From: Cherax quadricarinatus
Taxonomy: Eukaryota; Arthropoda; Malacostraca; Decapoda; Parastacidae
Reading direction: 5' to 3'
DNA length: 64,000 nucleotides
NCBI RefSeq assembly: GCF_038502225.1
Contig: NC_091293.1
Coordinates: forward strand, 10,424,410-10,488,409
A program made the translations under genes and the position numbers. The notes beneath the pieces are model-generated. The model had not been told where the DNA came from. It saw only the letters and a list, made by a program, of their open reading frames with translations, and searched no databases. This document shows positions 44,581-54,454 of this stretch, piece by piece; the first letter of the stretch is position 1; the number at the start of each line of letters is the position of its first letter.

Positions 44581-45068
44581 CTATCCTAACCTAACCTAAC
44601 CTAACCTAATTCCTAACCTAACCTAACCTCACCTAACCGAACCTAACCTAACTCCATCAATCACCTCTATCCTAACCTAACCTAACCTAACCTAACCCAA
44701 CCTAACTCCATCAAACACCTCTATCCTAACCTAACCTAACCTATCCTTACCTAACCTAACTCCATCAAACACCTCGAATACTACCTAACTTAACCTAACC
44801 TAACCTTACCTAACCTACCGAACCTAACCTAACCTAACCTAACCCATCCTAACCTGTCCCAACCTAACCTAACCTAACCTATCCTAACCTAACCTAACCT
44901 AACCTAACCTAACTTATCCTAAGCTAACCTAACCTAACTTATCCTAACCTGTCCCAACCTAACCTAACCTAACCTATCCTAACCTAACCTAACCTAACCT
45001 AACCTAACTTATCCTAAGCTAACCTAACCTAACTTATCCTAACCTAACCTATCCTAACCTAACCTAAA
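44581..45068. repeat. Telomere-type (CCTAA)n block C, left arm
   Basis: Pentamers broken four times by CTCCATCAAACACCTC-type words (44,652, 44,706, 44,760 and near 44,770). A unit of about 96 bp (CTGTCCCAACCTAACC to CTTATCCTAAGC) is present twice at 44,850-45,030. Confidence 0.95.
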
Positions 45069-46235
45069 CACTGACTAACTTTGAACCAACTCTGAACACC
45101 ACTGATCTTCTTCAAAAAATGCTCTGCACATCATTTGAACACCTTCAAAAAAACACCATCAAACACCTCCGAATACTCCCAAAAAAAACACTACTGATTA
45201 CTACCAAATCACCACTGAATACTACCAATCACCGTCAAAATCACCAGAAACTAAGTTTAACATCACCATCTAACATCCTTTTTATAGAAATCCCCTCAAA
45301 TCACTATAACCAAGAACTCCCTCCCCATTTGGCGCATGAAAAAAAAAGCATGAACACAAACCTAATACGCAAACACTTAGTACATGATCACCATCAACTG
45401 AAAACATATCTTGTACACACACACATAATATAAGACAATCACCAACTACAATCACCCATGTTCACTTACCTCAAAATCACTAATATCACAGAAAACAATC
45501 ATTTTTATAAACATTTCACACACACACAAAAAAAAAAAAAAAAAAATCATATCTGACAATATCTAAGCGCACTCACCTCACTACCACCAACACACGATGT
45601 CTCACCTCACAGGACCGACGAGCACACCTCCAGTGACGTCACACTCCCATTGTGTTACTTGGTGGTTGGTAACATCACACCTAACCCCCCTTGTTTCAAC
45701 CTGTTGTACCCTACATTATCTAAGAACACTATATCCAAGACGATTACCAGATTTTATGATCCCCAACACCAAGATCACAGAAAACACACATTTTTATAAT
45801 TATTCACACAAAAATCACGATCACCAATTCCATATCATGTTTACCGTCATCTATCAACACTAATCACCAAGATCACCAAAAAAAAAAATCTAAGATCATG
45901 CATCTCAAAACTACTATGATCACTGAAAACACTTATTTTTTAAACATTCGCACAAAAATAAGACATACACAAAAATACCACAACACTTCCACCAACATCT
46001 ATAACATAACATGAGCACTATAACATATCACTATCACAAAAAATAATACACAAACACCCACATATTATACATTTCAATTGCAAATTTAAGACATGAGACA
46101 TACACACCAAATCTAAGACATTCACCTCCAACTAAGACATACACATCACCCCTAAAACTTCCTTCCTTATTCATTCCGTATATCTCCTAGAGCTGTTTTA
46201 ACCCCGACGGATCCATCACGACGTAGGAGCCAGAG
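45069..46235. other. Left arm: inner AT-rich stretch without a gene
   Basis: Unique, A-rich sequence up to the centre with runs of A at 45,529-45,546. Frames of 104 and 88 codons exist but are low complexity and have no motif I know. Confidence 0.7.
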
Positions 46236-46267
46236 TGTAGTAGGTGGTGTTGGAGTGGTGATGGTTC
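46236..46267. other. Spacer at the centre of the giant inverted repeat
   Basis: 32 bases (TGTAGTAGGTGGTGTTGG, then AGTGGTGATGGTTC) lie between CCAGAG and CTCTGG. This is the only part of the 13.8-kb structure without a partner. Confidence 0.95.
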
Positions 46268-47432
46268 CTCTGGCTCCTACGTCGTGGTGGATCCGTCGGG
46301 GTTAAAACAGCTCTAGGAGATATACGGAATGAATAAGGAAGGAAGTTTTAGGGGTGATGTGTATGTCTTAGTTGGAGGTGAATGTCTTAGATTTGGTGTG
46401 TATGTCTCATGTCTTAAATTTGCAATTGAAATGTATAATATGTGGGTGTTTGTGTATTATTTTTTGTGATAGTGATATGTTATAGTGCTCATGTTATGTT
46501 ATAGATGTTGGTGGAAGTGTTGTGGTATTTTTGTGTATGTCTTATTTTTGTGCGAATGTTTAAAAAATAAGTGTTTTCAGTGATCATAGTAGTTTTGAGA
46601 TGCATGATCTTAGATTTTTTTTTTTGGTGATCTTGGTGATTAGTGTTGATAGATGACGGTAAACATGATATGGAATTGGTGATCGTGATTTTTGTGTGAA
46701 TAATTATAAAAATGTGTGTTTTCTGTGATCTTGGTGTTGGGGATCATAAAATCTGGTAATCGTCTTGGATATAGTGTTCTTAGATAATGTAGGGTACAAC
46801 AGGTTGAAACAAGGGGGGTTAGGTGTGATGTTACCAACCACCAAGTAACACAATGGGAGTGTGACGTCACTGGAGGTGTGCTCGTCGGTCCTGTGAGGTG
46901 AGACATCGTGTGTTGGTGGTAGTGAGGTGAGTGCGCTTAGATATTGTCAGATATGATTTTTTTTTTTTTTTTTTGTGTGTGTGTGAAATGTTTATAAAAA
47001 TGATTGTTTTCTGTGATATTAGTGATTTTGAGGTAAGTGAACATGGGTGATTGTAGTTGGTGATTGTCTTATATTATGTGTGTGTGTACAAGATATGTTT
47101 TCAGTTGATGGTGATCATGTACTAAGTGTTTGCGTATTAGGTTTGTGTTCATGCTTTTTTTTTCATGCGCCAAATGGGGAGGGAGTTCTTGGTTATAGTG
47201 ATTTGAGGGGATTTCTATAAAAAGGATGTTAGATGGTGATGTTAAACTTAGTTTCTGGTGATTTTGACGGTGATTGGTAGTATTCAGTGGTGATTTGGTA
47301 GTAATCAGTAGTGTTTTTTTTGGGAGTATTCGGAGGTGTTTGATGGTGTTTTTTTGAAGGTGTTCAAATGATGTGCAGAGCATTTTTTGAAGAAGATCAG
47401 TGGTGTTCAGAGTTGGTTCAAAGTTAGTCAGT

Positions 47433-47921
47433 GTTTAGGTTAGGTTAGGATAGGTTAGGTTAGGATAAGTTAGGTTAGGTTAGCTTAGGATAAGTTAGGT
47501 TAGGTTAGGTTAGGTTAGGTTAGGATAGGTTAGGTTAGGTTAGGTTGGGACAGGTTAGGATAAGTTAGGTTAGGTTAGCTTAGGATAAGTTAGGTTAGGT
47601 TAGGTTAGGTTAGGTTAGGATAGGTTAGGTTAGGTTAGGTTGGGACAGGTTAGGATGGGTTAGGTTAGGTTAGGTTAGGTTCGGTAGGTTAGGTAAGGTT
47701 AGGTTAGGTTAAGTTAGGTAGTATTCGAGGTGTTTGATGGAGTTAGGTTAGGTAAGGATAGGTTAGGTTAGGTTAGGATAGAGGTGTTTGATGGAGTTAG
47801 GTTGGGTTAGGTTAGGTTAGGTTAGGTTAGGATAGAGGTGATTGATGGAGTTAGGTTAGGTTCGGTTAGGTGAGGTTAGGTTAGGTTAGGAATTAGGTTA
47901 GGTTAGGTTAGGTTAGGATAG
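47433..47921. repeat. Telomere-type (TTAGG)n block C', right arm
   Basis: Mirror of 44,581-45,068 with the same interruptions (GAGGTGTTTGATGGAG words). Confidence 0.95.
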
Positions 47922-48264
47922 ACAGTTGGTCTGGAAAGAGATGATTTTCTACCTTGGATGTTACCCGCATTACATGGCGCCTGTCTGTCCTGAGTTGACG
48001 CAGGTGTTATGTTCTACCTTGGGTGTGAAGCGCATTACACCATGTGTTGGGGTGACCCACAATGAGTCTCTCAGAGCGAGGACAGTGCTTCTATTCGGAA
48101 ATCGAGTAAATATTTCTACCATTGAGTGTGTTTTACCGACAAGAAAATAATGTTCGATTTTACGATAAAGTTTTCAAAACTAATTTGGAAATATCCAAAA
48201 ATGGAGTCGTTCAAAGTAATTCTGGAGTACTCTAATGTATTTTGGAAGTGTTCCAATATATTTT

Positions 48265-48653
48265 AGGTTAGGTTAGGATAGGTTCGGCTAGGTTAGGTTA
48301 GGTAAGGTTAAGATAGGTTAGGTTAGGTTAGGTTAGGGTAGGTTAGGTTAGGTTAGGTTAAGTTAGGTTAGGCTAGGTTAGGTTAGGTTAGGTTGGGTTA
48401 GGTTAAGTTAGGTTAGGTTAGGTTAGGCTAGGTTAGGTTAGGTAAGGTTAGGTTAGGGTAGGTTCGGTTAGGTTAGGTTAGGTTAGGTTAAGTTAGGTTA
48501 GGTTAGGTTAGGCTAGGTTAGGTTAGGTTAGGATAATTTAGGTAAGGTTAGGTTAGGTTAGGCTAGGTTAGGATAAGTTAGGTTAGGTTAGGTTAGGTTA
48601 GGTTAGGTTAGGTTATGTTAGGATAAGTTAGGTTAGGTTAGGCTAGGTTAGGG
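48265..48653. repeat. Telomere-type (TTAGG)n block B', right arm
   Basis: Mirror of 43,849-44,242, followed by the (GT)n at 48,657-48,690. Confidence 0.95.
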
Positions 48654-49362
48654 AAGTGTGTGTGTGTGTCTGTGTGTGTGTGTGTGTGTGGGGGATGTGG
48701 GATGTGGGTGATGTGGGATGTGGGTGTTGTTGTCGAACTAGAGATACCGAAAAGACGTTATAAGTGGGTTGTTTTTGTGACTTTTTCTGATGTAGTGTGG
48801 CCCCTTATTAACTTTAATGAACTAAAAGGGTTAAAACGAGAAAAAAATGGGGGGTGTGGGTGTTGTGACTTTCTGATGAAATTAGATAAAACGAGAAAAA
48901 ATTGTGGGTGTTGAGGGTTGTGGGTGTTGTGGGGTGTGGGTGTTGATCTTAGTTTATGGTGATTTTGGTGGTGTTTTGAGTGTATTCAGTGGTGTTTTAG
49001 TATTCAGTGGTGTATTTGGGAGTACTCAAATGGTGTTTTTGGAAGTGTTTCAGTGTTGTTTGGAAATGTTCAAAGGTGTTCAAAGGTGTTTTGAGTGTGT
49101 TCAAATGTTGTTTTTTGAAGGTGATCAAGGGTGTTCAAGGGTGTTTTGAAGGTGTTCGAAGGTGTTTTGAGGTTATTCAAAGGTGTTTTGAGTGTGTTCA
49201 AATGATTATGAGAGTGTTTTGAATGTGTTCAAAGGTGTTTTGAAGGTGTTCAAAGGTGTTTTGAAGGTGTTGAAGGGTGTTTTGAGTGTATTCAGTGGTG
49301 TTTTAGTATTCAGTGGTGTATTTGGGAGTACTCAAATGGTGTTTTTGGAAGTGTTTCAGTGT

Positions 49363-50238
49363 AGGTTAGGTTAGGTTAGGGCAGGTTCGGTTAGGTTAGG
49401 TTAGGTTAGGTTAAGTTAGGTTAGGTTAGGCTAGGTTAGGTTAGGGTAGGTTAGGTTAGGGTAGGTTAGGTTAGGGTAGGTTAGGTTAGGGTAGGTTAGG
49501 TTAGGATAAGTTAGGTAAGGTTAGGTTAGGTTCGGTTAGGTTAAGTTAGGTTATGTTAGGTAAGGTTAGGTTGTGTTAGGTTAGGATAAGTTAGGTTAGG
49601 TTAGGTAAGGTTAGGTTAGGTTAGGTTAGGTAATGGATAGGTTAGATTATGTTAGGTAAGGTATGTTAGGTTAGGTTAGGTAATGGTTAGGTAAGGTTAG
49701 GTAAGGTTAGGTTAGGTTAAGTTAGGTTAGGGTAGGTTCGGTAAGGTTAGGTTAGGTTAGGTTAGGTTAGGGCAGGTTCGGTTAGGTTAGGTTAGGTTAG
49801 GTTAAGTTAGGTTAGGTTAGGCTAGGTTAGGTTAGGGTAGGTTAGGTTGGGGTGGGTTAGGTTAGGGTAGGTTAGGTTAGGGTAGGTTAGGTTAGGATAA
49901 GTTAGGTAAGGTTAGGTTAGGTTCGGTTAGGTTAAGTTAGGTTATGTTAGGTAAGGTTAGGTTGTGTTAGGTTAGGATAAGTTAGGTTAGGTTAGGTAAG
50001 GTTAGGTTAGGGTAGGTTAGGTAAGGTTAGGTTAGGTAAGGTTAGGTTAGGCTAGGTAAGGTTAGGTTAGGTTATGTTAGGTTAAGTTAGGTTAGGGTAG
50101 GTTAGGTAAGGTTAGGTTAGGTAAGGTTAGGTTAGGTAAGGTTAGGTTAGGCTAGGTAAGGTTAGGTTAGGTTATGTTAGGTTAAGTTAGGTTAGGGTAG
50201 GTTAGGTTAGGTAAGGTTAGGTTAGGTAAGGTGTGTGT
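49363..50238. repeat. Telomere-type (TTAGG)n block A', right arm
   Basis: Mirror of 42,263-43,139, including the same variant pentamers in the same order. Confidence 0.95.
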
Positions 50239-53078
50239 GAATATCTTGGTTACAGTGATTTTAGTGGATTTGAGATGCATTTGTGGATGTGAAATGTGAT
50301 TTTTTTGTGTGTGTGTGTGTGTGTTCAGAAGAGGTGTGTTGGGAGATGGGTGAGTTGATGTGAAGAAATGCGGGTGAGATGGAGAGGGGTATGGGGAGGG
50401 TTGTAATTAGAAATATGGAGAGATTTTACTGAATATAAAGGTAATGTGTGAATATTTTAAAAAGAAATTATAGAATTGAAAAGTTATGATATATTGGAAA
50501 AGAATGGAGGGGGTGTTGAAAACATATCGCAATAGTTGGGTAGTTGATGCGAGTATAATATTAATTTATGTGGATACAAGGAGGTGGGTATGGAGAGGAT
50601 TTTATTAGAATTTTAGTAGTAAAAAGAAGGGGAAAAAAATGTGAATAAATTGGTAATTGATGAGGGATGTGGGTAATGTAGTCGAATTAGAGATACCGAA
50701 AAAAGATGATATAAGTGGGTTGTGATGAAATTAGTTTATTTGAAGGTGTTGAAGGGTGTTTTGATTGAATTCAGCGGTGTTTTAGTAGTAATCAGTGGTG
50801 TAATTGGGAGTACTCAAATAGTGTTTTGGAAATGTTCAAAGGTGTTCAAAGGTGTTTTGAAGGTGTTGAAGGGTGTTTTGATTGAATTCAGCGGTGTTTT
50901 AGTAGTATTCAGTGGTGTAATTGGGAGTACTCAAATTGTGTTTTTTGGAAGTGTTTCATGGTGATTTTGGTGGTGTTTTGAGTGTATTCAGTGGTGTTTT
51001 AGTATTCAGTGGTGTATTTGGGAGTACTCAAATGGTGTTTTTGGAAGTGTTTCAGTGATGTTTGGAAATGTTCAAAGGTGTTCAAAGGTGTTTTGAGTGT
51101 GTTCAAATGTTGTTTTTGAAGGTGTTCAAGGGTGTTTTGAAGGTGTTCAAGGGTGTTTTGAAGGTGTTCGAAGGTGTTTTGAGGTTATTCAAAGGTGTTT
51201 TGAAGGTGTTCAAGGGTGTTTATGTGAGTATTCAAAGGTGTTTTGAAGGTGTACAAATGATTATGAGAGTACTTATGAAGGTGTTCAAATGATGTGCAAG
51301 AGTACTTATGAAGGTGTTCTGGGAGTATTCAGAGGTGATTTGGGGGTGTTCGAATGATGTTTTTGGAGTAATTCAGTGTTGTTTGGAAATGTATAAAGGT
51401 ATTTTTTGTGAGTATTCAAATGATTTATGAGAGTGTTTTGAAGATGTTCAAAGTAAAAGTGCGTATTTAACTTCGTAATATGTAAAATTGTGAGTAGTGA
51501 ATTTAACGAAAGTGGATGTGGTGACTTTCTGATGCATGTGTCCCCTTATTAACTTTAATGAACTAAAAGGGTTAAAACGAGAAAAATTGGGGGTTATGAG
51601 TGAAAATTGTGAGGTGTTGGTTGGAGTGTGAGGGTTTGGGAGGGTGGGTAAAAGGGTAGACAAGATTCAACCTGTGCGCGCGTGGTCCTTTTTAGTTCAT
51701 TTCACTTAATGAGTGGAATACTGACGTCACTGACCGCCGAGTAAACGCTTTTTTTAGTTCATTTAACTTAATGAGAGGAAACTTTTAGTTCATTTGACTT
51801 AATGAGCGGAAACTTTTAGTTCATTTTAAAATAATAAGGGGAAGATGTTTAGACCTGTAGTATGCATGCCCCATAGGAGGAGTTCATTTGAATGCTTACC
51901 CCCAGAGGGGGGAATCCAAAAAACCTTGATCCAAGGAGATGAAGTCTTGGTATTATCGAGAAATTTTGGGGTGGGAGTGAAAGTGAGAGGGGTAATCCAA
52001 AAATTTGATCCAAGGAGATGGAGACTTTGATTTCGAGAAAAACTTGATCCAAGGAGATGGAGAATTTCGAAAACCCCATAGGGGGGATCCAAAAAACTTG
52101 ATCCGAGGAGATGGAGTCATGGTATTGTCGAGAAATTTTTTGGGGTTGGGGGGGGTGAAAGTGGGAGGGTGATCCGAGGAAGTGGAGACTTTGATATTGA
52201 GAACCCCATAGGGGGAGTATCCAAAACTTGTATTATCGAGAAAATTTGGGGATGGGGGGTGAAAGGAGGGGTACCCAAAAACTTGATCCGAGGAATTGGA
52301 GAATTTCGAAAAACTTGATCCGAGGAGATGGAGACTTTCGAAACCCCCATAGGGGGGAATCCAAAAACTTGGTAATATCGAGAAAATTTGGGGTGAAAGG
52401 AGGGGTACCCAAAAACTTGATCCGAGGAGATGGAGAAATCCAAAACCCTTGGAGATGGAGACTTTCGAAACCCCCATAGGGGGGAATCCAAAAACTTGAT
52501 CCGAGGAGATGGAGATTTGATTTCGAGAAATTTTGAGGATGGGAGTGAAAGTGAGAGGGGGAATCCAAAAATTTGATCCGAGGAGATGGAGAATTTCGAA
52601 AAAAATTCGAAAACCCCATAGGGGGGAGAATCCAAAAACCTTGATCCAAGGAGATCATAAGAAAAAAAATTCGAGGCGCGGGGGCGATCCAGACGACGCT
52701 GCAGAAGACGCAGCAGAAGGTGCGGGCGGGGCGCGCGGGGCGGCGGGGCGCGGGGGGCGCGCGGGCGGGCGCGCGGGGCGGGCGCGCGGGCGCGCGGCGC
52801 GACGGCGGGGTCGCGAAGGGGGGGGGGGTCGTGGGCGGGGGGTATTGGTTGGGGGGTCAAGGGTGAGGTAGTCTCGAGGGCGAGGTCATGGTCAAAACCG
52901 GAAGTAACACCTAGGTGTGAAAAGGTGACCCTCCAGCTGCTGGTCCTAGACCGGAAGGGTGCGCTCAGTGGAAGGCCTAAACCGGAAGGGTGCGCTCAGT
53001 GGAAGGCCTAAACCGGAAGGGTGCGCTCAGTGGAAGGCCTTTTCCGGAAGGGTGCGCTCAGTGGAAAAATCGACTACT

Positions 53079-53091
53079 TATATATATATAT
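53079..53091. repeat. Short (TA)n at the outer end of the right arm
   Basis: The TA tract is continued beyond the inserted element at 53,487-53,576, so a single TA tract was split. Confidence 0.85.
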
Positions 53092-53480
53092 ATATGTCGT
53101 GCCGAATAGGCAGAACTTGCGATCTTGGCTTAAATAACAACGCTCATCTTGCCATATAGGACAAGTGAAAATTTGTGTATGCAATAATTTCGCCAAAATC
53201 ATTCTGAACCTAACGAAAAAAATATATTTCACTGTGTTTGTTTAGTATTAAATTATTGTAAACAAATCTAAAATATATTTAGTTGGGTTAGGCTAAAATA
53301 AATTGTTCTTGTTATAATAAGGTTAGGTAAGTTTTCTAAGTTCCTTTTGGTGCAAAATTATAATTTTTTACATCAACATTAATGAAAAAAATATATCTTT
53401 AAACGTATAAGAGAAAATTTTAGAAAGAACTTAATTTTAAATGAGTTCTTGCTAATTGACCAGTTTTACATATTCGGCAC

Positions 53481-53486
<6 letters not shown>
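53092..53486. mobile_element. 395-bp element with TATGTCGTGCCGAATA inverted ends
   Basis: Left end TATGTCGTGCCGAATA at 53,092-53,107; the exact reverse complement TATTCGGCACGACATA ends at 53,486. Similarity continues inward (GCAGAACT against GTAAAACT). It sits within a (TA)n tract, so TA is probably its target duplication. The interior is AT-rich and non-coding. It looks like a MITE; the superfamily is not certain. Confidence 0.82.

Positions 53487-53576
<90 letters not shown>
53487..53576. repeat. (TA)n microsatellite
   Basis: About 45 TA units. Confidence 0.97.
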
Positions 53577-53578
<2 letters not shown>

Positions 53579-53788
53579 GAAAAAGATACCATATAGTCAA
53601 TAAAAAATCATGCAGACCATTGTAATAATTAATAATATTATTATTCCTACTTATTTTAGTAACGTGTGATTCAGCAAAACTGTTCTTCAGTGTTACATAT
53701 TTGAAGGTGATTATTACTGATGTATTTTGTTTTCACAGGCGTATGATGTCTCAAGGTAAGACTGAGTGTCATGTACTTTGTCTTACAG
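53577..53788. other. Sequence upstream of the first visible exon
   Basis: It ends with a 3' splice site (TTTGTCTTACAG at 53,777-53,788). Another acceptor-like TTGTTTTCACAG ends at 53,738 and is followed by a donor-like CAAGGTAAGA at 53,752, which would give a 17-base exon and a 33-base intron; I consider this too short. At least one upstream non-coding exon is therefore likely outside this stretch. Confidence 0.5.
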
Positions 53789-53971
53789 TGTTGGTGGAGC
53801 CATGAGTGATCTCTCTGGTGGAGTGTGGGTTCGAGCCCTGGGCTTGGAGGAGAGGCTGGTGGCTGCCTACAACACAGCCGGCAACATGACTATCGCCCAC
53901 GCACTCTGGCTCTCCTCCAACACCCCCCTCACGCACTCTATCCTCTCCAACGCACTCTGGGCTCTCTACAG
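53789..53971 (+). CDS. HxxxDG acyltransferase-like protein, exon with the start codon
   Basis: The exon runs from the acceptor at 53,788 to the donor ACAG|GTAAAG at 53,971. Translation starts at the ATG at 53,802 (context GCCATGA). The 56 complete codons read MSDLSGGVWVRALGLEERLV and go on with AHALWLSSNTPLTHSILSNA and LWALYR. The last codon is split after two bases (AG|G). This resembles the N-terminus of condensation-domain and alcohol-acyltransferase-like proteins, which begin with a helix carrying a conserved Leu-x-x-x-E and then a helix leading into LxxxxxxLxxxHP-like sequence. It is inferred, not searched. Base composition and codon use differ clearly from the surrounding repeats. Confidence 0.8.
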
Positions 53972-54089
53972 GTAAAGTCACTGGTGGTGTGAATCTCTTC
54001 TACCTTTTATTGACCCGCCCATACGGATTTAGTGTATTTTTAACGAACATAATGCAGAAATAGAAAACAAATTGTCCAGCCCAATATTA

Positions 54090-54454
54090 TAGGGAACAAT
54101 GTAATATTCTAAGTCCTTTACTATTTCTTTGTTATGTGAATAGCATGAGCATCAGTGTCAGTTGTAGGCAGACAACAGCGCTGTGTTAGTCTCAGGTAAC
54201 ACTCACAAATGGTTGGTAGACAACACACTATCGCTACACCTCTGAAAAACAGAAGCCATACTCTTTGGCACGAGAAGTAAACTGAAAAGGTTAAATACTT
54301 CTAATGTCCAGTGTACTGGGGAACCTATCACTTCATTATCTTCAGTGAATTATCTGGGAATCTCCTTTGACTCAAGCATGTAAGGAGCAGTAATAGTGAA
54401 GAGTGTAGTAAAAAAGCGAATGCCAGGCTCAAGTTCCTCTATAGACAGGCACAG
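54090..54454 (+). pseudogene. LINE RT fragment (family of 9-13 kb), left half
   Basis: Bases match the reverse complement of the RT part of the minus-strand LINE: the segment after GVPQGSIL, the DNKLSLHLGKTEA-like part and VQCTGEPIT. Many substitutions and some deletions. The match breaks after TATAGACAGGCACAG at 54,454 and resumes at 56,524. Confidence 0.85.

Larger units (their letters stand above)
39299..46235. repeat. Giant inverted repeat, left arm (about 6.94 kb)
   Basis: Reverse complement of 46,268-53,078. Matching positions add to 92,502-92,504 across 40,841-46,235, so almost no length change exists over the inner 5.4 kb. Outside that the sum moves to 92,513 at 40.5 kb and to 92,377 at the outer end (GTAGTC at 39,301 pairs with GACTAC at 53,071), a net of about 130 bases of indels. 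No gene is supported within: frames in it are identical on mirrored strands and are low complexity. Confidence 0.97.
46268..53078. repeat. Giant inverted repeat, right arm (about 6.81 kb)
   Basis: Mirror image of the left arm: inner AT-rich part 46,268-47,432; (TTAGG)n block C' 47,433-47,921; unique island 47,922-48,264; block B' 48,265-48,653; 21-bp family 48,950-49,363; block A' 49,363-50,238; AT-rich 50,239-50,720; 21-bp family 50,722-51,450; AAATGAACTAAAA words 51,450-51,850; 60-70-bp family 51,880-52,660; GC-rich 52,680-52,830; outer units 52,880-53,066. The outer kilobase has lost or gained repeat blocks relative to the left arm. Confidence 0.97.

Noticed and set aside
39299..53078. True chromosome end or head-to-head telomere fusion
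   Set aside because: Repeats point outward from the centre, are degenerate with variant pentamers, and unique sequence lies on both sides.
39299..53078. Plain sequencing or assembly foldback as the full explanation
   Set aside because: Not excluded, but the 32-bp unpaired spacer, different flanks, and block-scale indels in the outer kilobase argue for a real structure; long reads must decide.
53739..53755. A 17-base exon upstream of the start codon
   Set aside because: It would leave a 33-base intron before 53,789, too short for splicing; the second acceptor is better alone.
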